Positions 27,201 to 40,700 of a stretch of 64,000 nucleotides of DNA are shown here, piece after piece; within the stretch, counting starts at the first letter, position 1; each line of letters begins with the position of its first letter. A program made the position numbers and the translations under genes. The notes under the pieces are model-generated. The model was given only the letters and a program-made list of their open reading frames with translations. It was not told the origin of the DNA and searched no databases. Origin of the DNA: Stercorarius parasiticus (taxonomy: Eukaryota; Chordata; Aves; Charadriiformes; Stercorariidae); contig VWZL01006771.1 of NCBI GenBank assembly GCA_013396915.1, forward strand, positions 1,443,379 to 1,507,378, read 5' to 3'.

Positions 27201-28370
27201 AGCACAAAGTCTATCATCAGGTACTTTAAATACCAATAGGATTATTTTTTTAATTTGTTTTTAAATCAGCCACTTTCAGGCAAAACACAGACAGTGATTG
27301 CCAGAGCTACGGCTTAGAGTGAGATGTTGCAGAAAGTGCTTACGGCTATCAACTTTGAGTGATCAGAATAGCATGTTCCCAGGTGTGCTTTCCAATTCAA
27401 AGAGGCACTTGAAGTTTTAATGGAAATTTGGTTGAAGGACAAGACAACAAATGGTAAAATACTATGAAAGGTCTTACTTTTGATTAAAGATCAAAACTTA
27501 CAAATGGAAGGAAAGATTATGGCTATTTTATATTGTTTTTATGAAAATATCCACACTGAGGGAATTATCGGAGAGGATCAGCTGAGGAACCAAGCCCACG
27601 TTATTTTAACAACATGCTAGTCCTGAGCCACCATGCTAAAAAACCACATGACCTAAACTGATGTGCTAAATGAAGTAGGCATTCATTATGCGTTTTCTGG
27701 AGATATTATCTTCCTTTACCTCAATTTTACATACAGTGTTGTCACGGGAAAAAATTGGCCAAGTCATGTGGTTTAAATAAGATCAGGGTTGAAGTGGTTT
27801 ATTGATTTATTAATGGTACATAATTAACTGGCAATCAGTGAGCTATACATTCGGGATCAATATCAGCGAAAGAACAAACAAACCACAATACCAGGCACTT
27901 ACAAAAGTATAGCAAATACTTACAATTTTCTAAACGCCCTCCTACTGCTAGCCCCAAAATTTTCTAATCCCCATGGGCCACGTTCACATAGTTTCCTGCA
28001 CACACAGAGCCTACTGACAGACAGGCAGCGGACAAAGTTCTCCCCCCATGCGCCTGGGGTGCAGGTTCCCATTTACAAGCACCTCCTTTGGGGGATGTGG
28101 GGGCTCCAGCTCAGTGCGTACCTGTCCTGCTTTCTTCAGTTGAATAATTTGCAGGCAGTGAACAAGATCTCCCAGAGCCAGGTATGAATACCCAAGGTCA
28201 CAGCCTCTGGCAGGAAGGATGCACCATCCTGGACGCGGGCTGTGATGGTGGTGATTTGCCAACACTGGCAAACCCCATTTTGATGCTGCTCTGTTCCCGT
28301 TTCTCTCTCCCTGCTGAAGCAAGTTTTCATGCTTCTTTTACACTTCTTTTCACGATACCTTTTTTATTTC

Positions 28371-28400
28371 TTTTTGTTTGTTTGTTTGTTTTTGTTTTTG
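28371..28400. repeat. (TTTG)n microsatellite
   Basis: An interrupted TTTG/TTTTG tract. It explains the 'FLFVCLFVFVF' run in the longest open frame of the window (28184-28603, plus), which is therefore probably not a protein. A similar short tract lies at 46812-46838. Confidence 0.85.
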
Positions 28401-28723
28401 AAGGTCCCGAAAGTCTCTGGGTAACTCCCCAGTTACCAGTTAAACCAGCTGATAGTCCTGTTCAGCAAACTTTGTTCTTTTTAATTTCTGCTTCAGCACT
28501 ACCAGGTTTTGGGCAAACATCCTCTGGGGTAGTTTGGGGTTCCATTCACACATGCTGTTTACTCTTGCATTCCTCTCTGTGGTTATCCAGGCCATGTTAC
28601 TAAGAGGAGGAGCCACACTGACCTCTCCATAAGTGTTACCAATAGGTGATTATACATAATAAAACTATTTTTACTGGACATAGAACAGAAGATGGGACAA
28701 ATAAGCCAAAGTTTAATGGGAAA

Positions 28724-28775
28724 TAGATGATCTTTAGGGTCCCTTCCAACTCTAACCATTCTATGATTCTATGGT
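28724..28775 (+). mobile_element. CR1: CR1 LINE, 3' tail only
   Basis: About 50 bases match the extreme CR1 3' end: 'tagatgatctttagggtccc', then 'ttccaactctaaccattcta' and 'tgattctatgg'. No upstream CR1 sequence is recognisable, so this is either a very severe 5' truncation or the surviving end of an older copy. Its tail is cleaner than its length would suggest, which favours severe truncation at insertion. Confidence 0.85.
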
Positions 28776-31700
28776 TGAGTTCAACCAGATTGCAGCAATG
28801 TTTATGGCTAGACATATAACCGTTAGCCCTCAAAAACAAATTAGTAAGAACTAATATCACAATGAGAAAGCTTTTAGAGCTGGGCACTAGTTCATAATAA
28901 TGTTGTTAAGTTATAACACATGAATTAAGCATGGATTCACCACCCAGTGACATTTTATTCAGCCACAAAAAATGAGAGAGAATGCTTGCAGTAACACTGA
29001 TGTCAGAAGAACTGGAAAACCACAGATGTATAAGACAACATGGAAGGAAAAATAATGCTTTCAGGATCTAGGAATTATCAAAACATCAAGAAACTGAGAC
29101 GTGTAATAAAAATAAAAGAGTCATTTGCCACAGATGACTTTCTAACCTTTGGTCCTGCAATGTTAGTACACTTTATGAATACATGCAAGCTTTGGAGAAA
29201 ATATTGCCTATTCTTCAGGATAAAGGACATTGAGTCTGTAATTTTGCCTGAAAACACCTCAGATAAGTATCAATAATAAGATAAGAAAGATGAAAGTCAT
29301 GACGTACATCGGTGCAAATGGATAAATGAACTCTTGATACTTCAAAGTTAGCTCAAAAAGCAATCAACAGGGCAAAGAAAGGACCCTAACGTAACTACAA
29401 AGCTCAGTCAAAAGGTCGGTTAGATCCATCTCAAATTTTCTGTTATATATTTTGTGATAAGTATGTATGGTTCAAACTGAAAAGTTTAGTAGTAAAGAAG
29501 AAATGTGGAATTTTTTTTCAAAATTCTCATCCAACATAGGGGTCCAGGTTATATACAGAGAGGGAGTGAACAGAGACACTGAATGAAGCAAATCTATCAA
29601 GGGACCTGTCCGAGGATGATGATTGACCACACGTTTTCTGTTTGCTAAAGCAGCGTTTCTTCTCTAACAACATGATCCTCACCAGCAAGGCAGGAGCAAG
29701 CAGGCGAGGTTTCAAACCTGAGACACTATCAGCCCCCTGCAGGCTCTGTGCACAGCCTGTGAGGTGTCCAAGCGCCACACTCACCAAACCACCCTTTGAG
29801 AATCCTAGAGATGACACGAAGGGATTCGTTTCCTATTGGTGCTTTTAAGTGTTTCAGGCTCAGCTGATGTCTCCCCAGAGAGAAGAACTGGTTCCCCTTT
29901 ACCTGTTACCATGGCCCTAAATCTATTCTGTAAGGGTACCTCTGCAAATAGATAAAGAGCCTGCCTCACTCCTGGAAACCACAAGCTTCCAACCTCCCCC
30001 ATCTTAGGTACCTCCAGCTTACGCTCATTAAGGTGTAGCCATCCCTCCTTCCAAGCAATGTAGGGTTTGGCCTTTTGCCCTGCATGGTCTCTACAAAACC
30101 CCTGCTCATCTCCATATGTTGCACAGTCTCCTACAGCACCTTTGCGTGGTGGCTACATGGCTCGATGTCTCAACTAGAGTACATCTCTCACCAGGAAGGT
30201 CAACATCATTCCCAGCCCCAGCAAAGGCACCAGACGGACTATGCAACCTGAGATCCGTATGGACAAATCCTTCATCTGGAGCTCCCTTCTGATGCGACAG
30301 GGTGGCTGGTCCAGCAGGTGCTGGGGAATGTGCCGTGGGGCGTGTCACTGTCATCACCGTGCAAGTCCAATATCATCTTCATCAGTACTGCTGGGTTCAT
30401 TTGCTGCCCCTTACACGGAAACTGTCATGTGAGCAGCTGATTTAACAAGTCAGTTCCCTATGCATCCTCATGTGTAAATACTTTTACAAAAATAAATAAA
30501 ACAAATACAGTAATTCTACAGTTTGGGGAGAGATTAGAATATAGTAGATGACCGTTCTCAACTCCAAGAGTGCTTTCTGTGGAAACCCAACTCTCATGTA
30601 ATGTAACTGTAAGTCTCAGGGATTAAAAAAAAATCGTTTGTACATGCTCAGTGTTGACAGTTTCAGCCTTGTTCTCCCTGGTCTCCAATTTCCCAATTGG
30701 TGAAATACCACTTTTCACCATTGAGTAAACTCATTAATCTTGATGAAAAATGTAAATAGTACAGTAGCAGTTGACATTGAAATACTTAAATTAACAATTA
30801 TGTATTCAGCATAGGGTGTGGATATGGTGTGTGATACACACAGACTGATGAAAATAAAAATAAATATGGAATAGGTACTATTCATTGAACACAAAGAGAC
30901 ACCCTCAGATGCTTGCATTCAAATAGCTGTTTAAATGTGGACTTCCATAAGCACAGGTCTGATCACATGAATAAGTGCTTTTGGGGATCTGGTCCACTGA
31001 TTCTCAACCTCTTTCAGGTATGAAGCCACAGGGCAGAAAACTGCAATTCTATCTCCCACTCATGCCCAAAATAAGTCACTTCTCAATGTTATATAATAAA
31101 TATCACTTGTGACATCATCCTAAAGGGTAAGAAGCGTTTTATATTTATATGAATAGACATGGAGGACAAATATGACCTATGGGAACATGTTAAATGTCTT
31201 CTTGTGAAAACCAGAACTCTAATATTAACAGGAAAATTGTCTCTCTGAAAGATATTTTCTTGCAGCCCAACCGGTATCAACATCCACATCTGCTAACATT
31301 TGTGTTGGGTAACTAGATTTACACACCTGATCATCTTTCAAAAGGGCAAATGCCTTGGTTTCATCAACAATATACAAATACTTGAAAGCAAAAACAAAGT
31401 AGTTTTTAAGTTTTAGATTATAGATCTTCTAAACTGGTTTGGAAGCCAACAATATAAAAATCCAATTGCTAAAACTCTCTGTAGCTTTGAAACAAAGAAA
31501 TATCATTATTGTTGCCTATTTAATTTAAATAGACTTTGCAGCTTTATTTACATTGGCAGGAAAATGGATTCGGACAGTGGTGTGTGCCTAGTAAGTAAAC
31601 ATCTCCAAGGAAAAGAGCAGGTCACCAGTGCATAAAGTGGATTTGGGAACTGTTTAACTATGTTTCTTCTCGATATTCATTATAGCAAAGCACCCAGGGC

Positions 31701-34700
31701 ATCTATTTGACTTTACATTGTTTATTGCAATTTCCTCTCCCGAGAATTTTAGACCTTGACAACTAGAAGTTATAGTACCAGCCCTCAAACCAAACTCACT
31801 CGCAAAAGGGTAGTGTTCATATTCGATGTAACTGTGGGATCTGAGTGAGAGTCTCACAATACTCAGTGCTGAAACACGTCTAAGTTTGGGTCTTGACACT
31901 AAACAGCCACAGCAGCACAGCATCCAAAAAAATCACTTTGATAGAAACTGGCTTTATAGTTAGTTTAATGAAGAAATTGTTCTGCTTGCCCCAAACTGTA
32001 TCAGCAGAGAGAAAAGACAGCGGACATGTGATCTACTTCCATGACACTGCACATGGGGATGAAATAGAAGAATTTTTGGAAATTCAAAATTTTGGAATTT
32101 AAGCAGCAGAGCATTCAGTTGCATTTTTTCTTTTTTTATGCAGGGGTTTTTTTTCTTTTGTTAATGAGTTTGACCTCAATTATCAGAATTAAGCTCTCGT
32201 AATTAGGAGACCTCTGACAATCAAAATAATTCTCATAAATTTAAACCGCTCTCAATGAAAGTCATGGTAGCTAGGAGAAAAGCGTCAGCATTGTAACTGA
32301 ATGGAAATGAATCCAAACACTACTGAAACCCTCCTTTTCCTGTATATTCTTCATCTCGTTTGGGAAGGGTTTGCTACATTCTCAGTGAATTAATCACTTC
32401 CCTTTCCAATAGGCAATGTGCGGCAACTGTTCATTTCTAGTGATTAAATAATTTCATAAGCTAGAAAATAAACAAGTGCACAGAGTTTTGTAATCACTGT
32501 TTTTCCTCAATGAGCAGTGAGGGCCAGAAGAAGGAATGGGAAGACAAACAGAACACATAATAAGAGTACGGAATGGTATGCACAGAGACTGTAAAATTAA
32601 TATGCATTAAAGAAATGAAGTATTTCCAACCAGAAGCAGCACTTCTCATCACACCAGCCAAACAACCTTGAGAAAGCCAGCTCAGGAATCAAGAAAAAAA
32701 GATAGAAGAAATAGCTTCTGTGATCTGAAAACTTCTCTAAGTTAAGAAAGAAAATGAAAGTGGTAAGATAAAAGATCTGAGCATAAGTTTTATATTTTAC
32801 CCTTGACTTTTCTTGCCCATGAACTTACATCTTGCTTTTGATTTTTCTTTACTGATAGTAAACTGGTCTGGCACTACTGAGATTCCCCCCTCACCCCCCC
32901 TCCCCTTCCTGCAAAGAACCCTGTATTTTCTGCAACCCTAGATATGAATGTTCACCTGAATTAATCCTCCTGCCCCCCTCTGACTATTCTTTAAATTGCT
33001 ATTTGGAAAGTGTATTCAGGTTAAGGGCTTCTTAGCTGTTAATGGCTTCATGAAGCGTATGGGAAAACACATCTGTATTTCTTCAGCCACTCAGCAGACA
33101 ACACGGTGAAGACAACCCTATGCTGTCTTTTACTTGCCAAGTATTTCCACAGGTGGAAGAGAGAGGGAATGGGGGCAGGACTGAGCAGTATATGCTCCCC
33201 AAACTCTAAATCTGTACTAAGATTCAGGATAAAAATCAGGATGCTATAACTCATTCCTCTACAGACACTTAACAAAATGTTCAGGAAAAATCCTAGGTGT
33301 TTGAAAACAAGTCCAGCTGTACAGCTATGGACTTCCACTGTCAAGAATTCACCAAGAATTTAGCATACACCTAGTGTAGATTTCTTCCATCAGTTTTCTT
33401 TCATTCTCCTCCAACCCAAATAAAAAACTACACTCAGCATAATTTTATTCATTTCACATAACGCCTTAAAAAAAAAAAAAACCTCTAAGGAAACAAGCGT
33501 AAAATCTAATGTGTCTACTTTCTTTCTTGCACAAATTAAATTTGCCATTTCACTACTTGAATTCAAGTGGGGATATAGCTTCCAGTAGATTTGAAGACAG
33601 CAGCAGTGAAACAACATAATTTTTGAATCATAAGTGGATTTTTTTGACTGTTGGCATTAAAAGGACTTCAGCATAAAAGTGCCATATTTTATATTTAAAA
33701 AGCAGTAATTAATTCCATACAAAGCCAACAGCTCACGAGTGATACAGTTATCTTTCTCTATTTTCCACAAAATCCTTATGGTAAGAAAATGAGCTGATTT
33801 CATTCAGTAGCTGCAAACATTTTCATATAACTACATAGTGTTAGTCAAACTGATGACAACTGACTCAAGTACGGCCAGTAGTTTATGACGTCTGCTATTC
33901 ACAGAAAAGAAGAAAATAAAACCACTGATCATGTCTGCCAGGGATGCTTTATTTCAAAACATGCCTGAACTTTACAGGTAAAAATGCTGGGATCACCACA
34001 TTCTGAGGGGGGAAAAAAAGATTTAAAAAAAAAAAAAAAAAAGAAGAAAAATGCCAAGATTGACTATTTGTTGTGAGTGTATGTAAAATACCATTAGCAA
34101 AAGAAAGGAAATTAATTCTTGTTGGAGTTCTACTAGCCAACCATTCTGCCAAAGATTTGCTTTACCACCTTGCATTTTTTATGTACGCCTGTACAGAGTG
34201 CGAAGATTGGCATGGCATAGTTAGCCTTGTGATCTATACGTATATAAGATTCTATATGCAAAATATCAAGTTTAAAAGAAGTGGCTGCAGCAGAATACTA
34301 GTGAATTCATTGCCAAGATGAAGTCAAACCTAACTTGTATTAAAACTGCCTATAGTTCCTTAAGCTTCAGACATGTAGGTTCATTAGAAATAGATTTATA
34401 ATGCTTTCCTCATACCTTGTCAGTTCAATTAATTCTCTGGTTGAAAAATGGAGAACACCAGACTATGGAACTTTTTAAATTTTTAAGATATTAAGTAATG
34501 CCACAGGTCACAAATTTGAGCTGAAATATAAGACATTCTTTCATCTGATCATGAGACCACCCTTCTGGCTATATACTTTATAAAATTATCTAATTTTATA
34601 TCTACATAATACATATACAATTTATAAAAGTATTCCCGAAGATCAAATCAAAATAAGAATATACAATGCTAAAAGTGTTTCTGACAGGAACTATGCTAGT

Positions 34701-37700
34701 TTTCTTCAAGTTCTTTAGCTGAGGTTTAAGCCTAGAGACCAAAACTACTGAAGATCTGAAAGGTTGATTTAAGATTACCATTTATGATTTCATTATTAAA
34801 GAACTGCAACATACACTGACTGAAAGGAAGAATGGGCTTTCCCAGTATGATTACTTTTCTGTGTTTACTACTTATTTATAAAAATTTCCTGTGTAAAAAG
34901 AAGTGAGACAGACATTGGAAAAAATCATTAACTTAGTTCAAAAACTAAGCTAACCACTGGACAAGACTCAAAAGATATGGCTGGTAGTTTGTTGCTTTTT
35001 TCTAGCTCTCTGAAGTTTTGTTACTATGTCCAGAATAGAAGTAGTTTAAAACGTTTGGCAAGATGCGAGTTCTGGGGAACTCCTTCCCTTCAGCTGCCTG
35101 AGGTACTCCAGACCGGCGTTGCCATGATTTTGACACATTTCCTTTGAGTCTGCTCCAAAAGCAAAAAGCACAAGCAAAATGTGAAGAGACAAAGGAGAAA
35201 GCAGGGGAGATCAAACTAGAATAATTTAGTTAAGTTCCAAAGTTGGTCACTATAGTTCTTAATCTAGTTCCATGATTCCCGTATCCTGGCTGACTACTTT
35301 TCCTCTTCCAATTACCAAATTCATACGTGATTTTTTAAGTAGAGCTTTCATCGTGGGACTAATCTTAGAGCTACATCCAGTTTAGTCTTAGTGTTGTCAA
35401 AGTATCCACAATGCAAATCTACACTCAGCTCATACCCACTCCAGTTCTACACTCAACTGTGGAATATGCAAAGGCTGCTGTGGATTATCCTGAGGCTACT
35501 TAACACCACATACGCCAGCTAGGTAACTCAGTCAACTACTGGAAACCTTGTTTCATTGTCTTCACTGCAATTCAAAAGTTTTCCCCCCTGATTCAGTTCA
35601 GCACTTCCACCTTAAAAGGGTTTAAAAACAGTCTCTGGCTACTGTGTTTCTCTGAGCCGAATTTTAGCTTGTCACTTTTGCAGAAAATTATGTTAATGCA
35701 AGCATCCCTTCGAGAGGAGGCCGCTCTAGGACTGGAGGCACAAGGAGCATGTGGCAACAGCACACCTTCATTCCCTCTCTGAGAACAGGAGAGTGTATTC
35801 TGCTAAGTATAACCCATGGTGATTCGACCGAACGGTCCTGTAGAAGAATAACGTCCTGTACAGCCTGGAGGTTTTGGAGCACGACCACCAACGCCCAATG
35901 CCTGCCATGGATTGAGAACTTCTATGTGAGCAATGTGACCTACAAGTATTTGTATGAGGAGCCTGTCCCTGCTTCTTGGTGATGGTGTAAACAGATGAGT
36001 GAAATCAGGTCATCCGCAATTTGTTATTATTATATTTTTATCTGGAACTTTCCTACCATGGTTTTCTACAGCTCAGTCAATCCTTGTTTTAGTAAAGACA
36101 GTTCTTTGCATGGCGCTCTGCTGGGTAAATTTCTTCTCCCAGTTCACTGATACACACTCATGTCGTTCCAGTTACTGTTCTCACTGAGCTCTCAGGGAAA
36201 CCCAGCATCAAACCTTTCATCACCTGGTAGGATATCAAAACGATTTGCAATATAACATTTCTGTTCAGGTGCTGGGAGATACATAGTGGGGATGCTGTTA
36301 TGTGCAAACTCACTAAATATTGTACACTGCAACCTAGTCCATTTACCTGCCACATGCATGCTAGCCTGCACCCCCCCAGCAAGACTAAACGTTAAATTTT
36401 AGAAACTGTCAAACTCAATATAGAGGTTTTAGTACCTGGACAAGGAACATGCTGGGGCACTCGGTGAATAAAAATCCACACTAACCTTGCAATGCAGTTG
36501 CAGTGACACTCCACAGTGTCGCTTTTATTTAATTAGGTTGCTTTTATTTAAAAAGTACATGTGTTTGTTCCATAGGATAGGTCTCAGTCCAGCCATAGTC
36601 TCCGGTTACGTATTCTGCTTAGAAATAGAAATGTCTGGGGGGTTGTTTTGTTCCTGTTAAAAGTTGAGGCATCCACAACACCGGGAACAACCAAAACTCT
36701 ATGACAAAAATGTCTGAAGCCTTTGAAACAGATCAAAAGTACAGTGATATGTTTGATCTAATTTGCTTTAAAAGTGAACATTGAAATATTTAACATGCTT
36801 AGCTCCCACATGAGAAAATTACCATGCAATTCCCCTCTTTCTCCCAACCCCGAAATCTCTCTCAGATACCTTTTTCCTGTAAAAAGCTTCCTTCTAGATC
36901 TAAATCCAGTAATCAACAGGAAGAAACAAAACTACAATTGTGGAGCAATATTCCATTGTGCAGTAAACTGAATTCGCTTATCCTCATGATCAAAACGTAC
37001 AGTACATTTCTCTATTTGGTCTCATGTTTGTAGAAAATTAATATTCCAGGAAGGTGCACTCAGTGTGTGACTGAATTCACAAACAAGACTATCAACAATA
37101 AAATAAATAAATCCTGTTTCATACTAAGACAGCATGGCTTTTTTTAGTTGAAAATTATCCTTGAAAACAGACATAAAACATAATCAAATAGACCAAGAAA
37201 AGACTAAAAGAAAATCTCAGAAGGGTTTAAGTATTTGAGATAAAAGACATACAAAACAACTTTGGATGTAGGGGAAAAAAAACACACTTGAATAAGAATA
37301 GAGAGGAAATATTGAACAGGAGCAATATTTTTGTGCTTCAGAGTCCACGTTTCTTCCTTTCAGTGATCCCCAGTGAAACCAGTAAGAATTTATACAAATA
37401 TACACCGGAAGAGCAACACCAATATATGCAATAAATGTAACAGAGAAACCCAAAGATTGCAACTATGCTCACTATGTGATAAGGTATTTCATACCTTGAT
37501 ATTATACCTAGACACAAATTTTTTATACTGGCATTTTATAAAATTCCTTCCACTTTAAAGCATGAATTACAGTGGACAACACAGAATCATTTTTTCTTAC
37601 GAATAGCTTAATAGCAGGTAAACATTTTCATAAACGACCAAAGAGACCATATCATTCAGCATAAGTAGGACTGTATATTGGATTACTACAATCTTTAAAA

Positions 37701-40700
37701 ACCATTCTCACAGCGTAAGTCTGCCTTCAGTATTTTTATCTCAGTCATGGAATATGCAGTCACATTGAGTTTCCATTTTACTGTCTAAAATTTTAATTCA
37801 TAAAATACTCAGATGACCTCATATAAAATTATTCAGGGAAAAAATATTCCACTTGACAAACTACTGCATTCCGAATTGATAAACTCAGAATTCCTAAGCT
37901 GAGCCACAAAGTCAGGACAAGTCTTATTTCACAATCGCTTCCACTTCGTGCTTCGCTTTCCCATCGTTCATCAGTTCTTCATTGCAAACACTGTAATTCT
38001 ACTTGCAGTGCTTAATATAACAAAAAAATCGGCCCCTGCATCTCATATGCTGCCATGTTAAGGCATTGCCACACTCTTTTCTTAATGGCCCTAGCTGCTC
38101 TTTTCACTTAAAAATCCAAGTGCATGCTTTATACAAGACCAGCTTTTGTAGGGATGCAACTACTTTGTGCACACGTGAAAGGTGATATTTTTTACAAGGG
38201 TCAGGAAAGACCCCTGGTTCTCCTAGCGCTGGGACCAGCAGCAGTGTCACTTCCACACTGGTGAGAGAAGGTGACTGGACAGGTCCGATGCAACCAGCAC
38301 TTCAGTGGAACTCACAAGTTTTATGATATTGTCCATGAAGTGGATTCAGAGCTTGACAAAGGTACTGAAAAGTATTACCTTCCTCCCTACCCTTCTGAAA
38401 TCATTTTGCTGGCTTTATTCTCAGAGTCAATTATCTGAGTGGCAATTACCAGACAGCTTGGTGGGAAGCTGAGCACCCGCAACCTGGACGGTGCCCAGGG
38501 CTCAGGCTGGTGCCGTGCCTGTGCCGTTTGCTGTGCAGGAAGCATTCAGCCTTAGGGCATAGCAGTGTTCCAGTACCAAATGTCTCACTTTGCCCAATTA
38601 CAGCTTTAGAAATTCACAAGGGGAATTATCTGGGGATTACTTGGGCCGTCACATCTTTCAGGGCACTTCATTTCACATGCTTCAGGACCAGTTTTAAATA
38701 TTTTAGATGTGTGTATTAGCAACAGAGGGGAAAAAGTTCCAAAACCAAAGTTGAAACCGAATCAGCCTGGACAATGCTGAAAAAGGAGCACAAATTAATC
38801 CCACAATCAATAGGTACTTAAACAGACAATTTCTACAAGTCTGTGCCAGAAAGTTACGGAGAACAGGAAGACTCTACAGGACTAAAAACTGAAAACAACG
38901 ATGAAAGATATACTGCACCGAGAATAGGTCAGCAGCAATACTTTTCAACTTGGCACAAGAAAAATTAACAGAAGTTTCTTAATTGGCTAAACCACATCTG
39001 TCTAACATTTTGACAGAATTAACAAAGAAAAGTAAAGTCTGTTGCTGCCACCGAGGCATATTAATACAGATCTGATAACTTGCATGATTACAAGTCAGTC
39101 ATTTTTATAAATACTTCTATGAGAAGTAACATTTTTATAAGTCTAAAACTCTAAGATCTTGAATAACACAGCTCTTCTCGGACTGAATTATAAGCAAAGG
39201 GCTCTACTGATTGCGATAGGATGCTCCAAGTTTGCAAGGATGACAGAATAGTGCCCCACAGATACATACAATACCCTTGCAAATGATAAACAAAAAATAA
39301 AACAAACGCCAAAAAAAGAAAAAAAAAAAATCTTTCTGGACCCCCGTTTACCCTTTCAAATGCATATTTACCCAGTGCAATGTAACACCATGTCAGAGCC
39401 AGCCAAACTAGCACATTTATACAGCACCATGCAGGGATATTAGCTGAGGTCTCAGAGAGAATATAACCTCGTTAGAGCAACATTGTGCATGGGCTAATTA
39501 GGCCTGTCTCTCAAGCAAGGCTAATTATTCCCAGTACAGCACCATACTGATATCGCTCTGTGGCTTCTGGGTTCTGGAGCTAGATTATTCAGCAGTAGCT
39601 CAGGGATCTCTGCCCCACGCTGTATTCAAAATTGTAAACAAAATCATGAGAAATGGCTGTATTATTCTGAGATAGTGGCATGATGCACTGCACTGTCTCG
39701 CTTCATCTATCAAGGACATCAAAATGAAGGATTAACATGTGTATGCGCTGAGATCATCTTTCAAATGGGAAATTCCACCACCAGACCAACAGTTGTGCTA
39801 GGGAGAAAAGTTGGACTGAAGGGAAAAAATATCTCAGGGCTGGAGTCCAGGGTGGCTACAATCATCTCACTAGACACATGCCACACTCGGTAAGCCCTCA
39901 GAAACAACAAACAAAGGTAAGGAAAGGCTAGAGAGAAGGTCAAGACTTCTGCTGTTTTTCTTAAAGACCAGCTTTGAGTAAAAGCTAGTGCAAAACAAAA
40001 GGTTTCGTATTCTGTTGGCAGGGCAGGTCCCAAACTCTTCAAGTGTAAATCAGAGTTCCTGTACCGCGATGGAGTATTGAGTTAACTGAGGAACCTTGGG
40101 ATGTCTCTACCGGAAGTTTCAAGACTTAGGGATAGTTTGCCTTTGTTGTTTCAGGTGCAAAAGCCAATAGCAAATCTGTGTCAATGAGAGGCCTTACAGA
40201 GCCCAAGCTAGAAAGGACCAGGGAGCTGGGATGGGAGCCAGCTGCCCTGGGAGCCAGCTGCCCTGGAAGCACGTGAGGGCCCACCTCTGGGTGCAGTTGC
40301 AGACAGGACTTGTGCACCAGGTGGATTCAACCAGGTAATAAAGTAGTCTGCATCGGATAAGGAAAAAGGAATCATTTGACATTCAGTATAAGAGGAAACC
40401 TAGTGCTTTTATATAAGATATACAAAATTGTCGTGCATGAGGCAGTCAGGAAGCTTCCTATTTATTCAGTGAAGAAGGTTTCTTTGTATCTTTAATTCAG
40501 CTATATTCTTATGAAGAAGAATCTTTGAAATAAAAAGGCAAGGCAAGGTCTCTCACATCACTGCAGAACTGAATGCATATTGTTTCAACACACCTCTAAC
40601 AAGCAGCCTAACATACAAGAATGAAAACTTAATAAACTCCGCCAGGATTTGAGCCCTGCGCTGCTGACACACGCTTCTGTGATAAGACTGAATAGCCAAG

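Larger units (their letters stand above)
17771..28723. other. Unique DNA, no gene recognised
   Basis: Apart from the small repeat at 22.4 kb and poly-A at 24.28 kb, no known element is seen. Features of note are the inverted octamer pair at 21367-21393, a minus-strand open segment at 20556-20853, another at 24898-25097 next to a 'gtgaga' donor-like site, and a GC-richer patch at 28010-28330. Confidence 0.6.

Noticed and set aside
28184..28603. Longest open frame in the window (139 codons, plus strand)
   Set aside because: Its middle is the translation of a TTTG/TTTTG microsatellite and the rest has no recognisable domain. The length is within chance for six frames over 64 kb.
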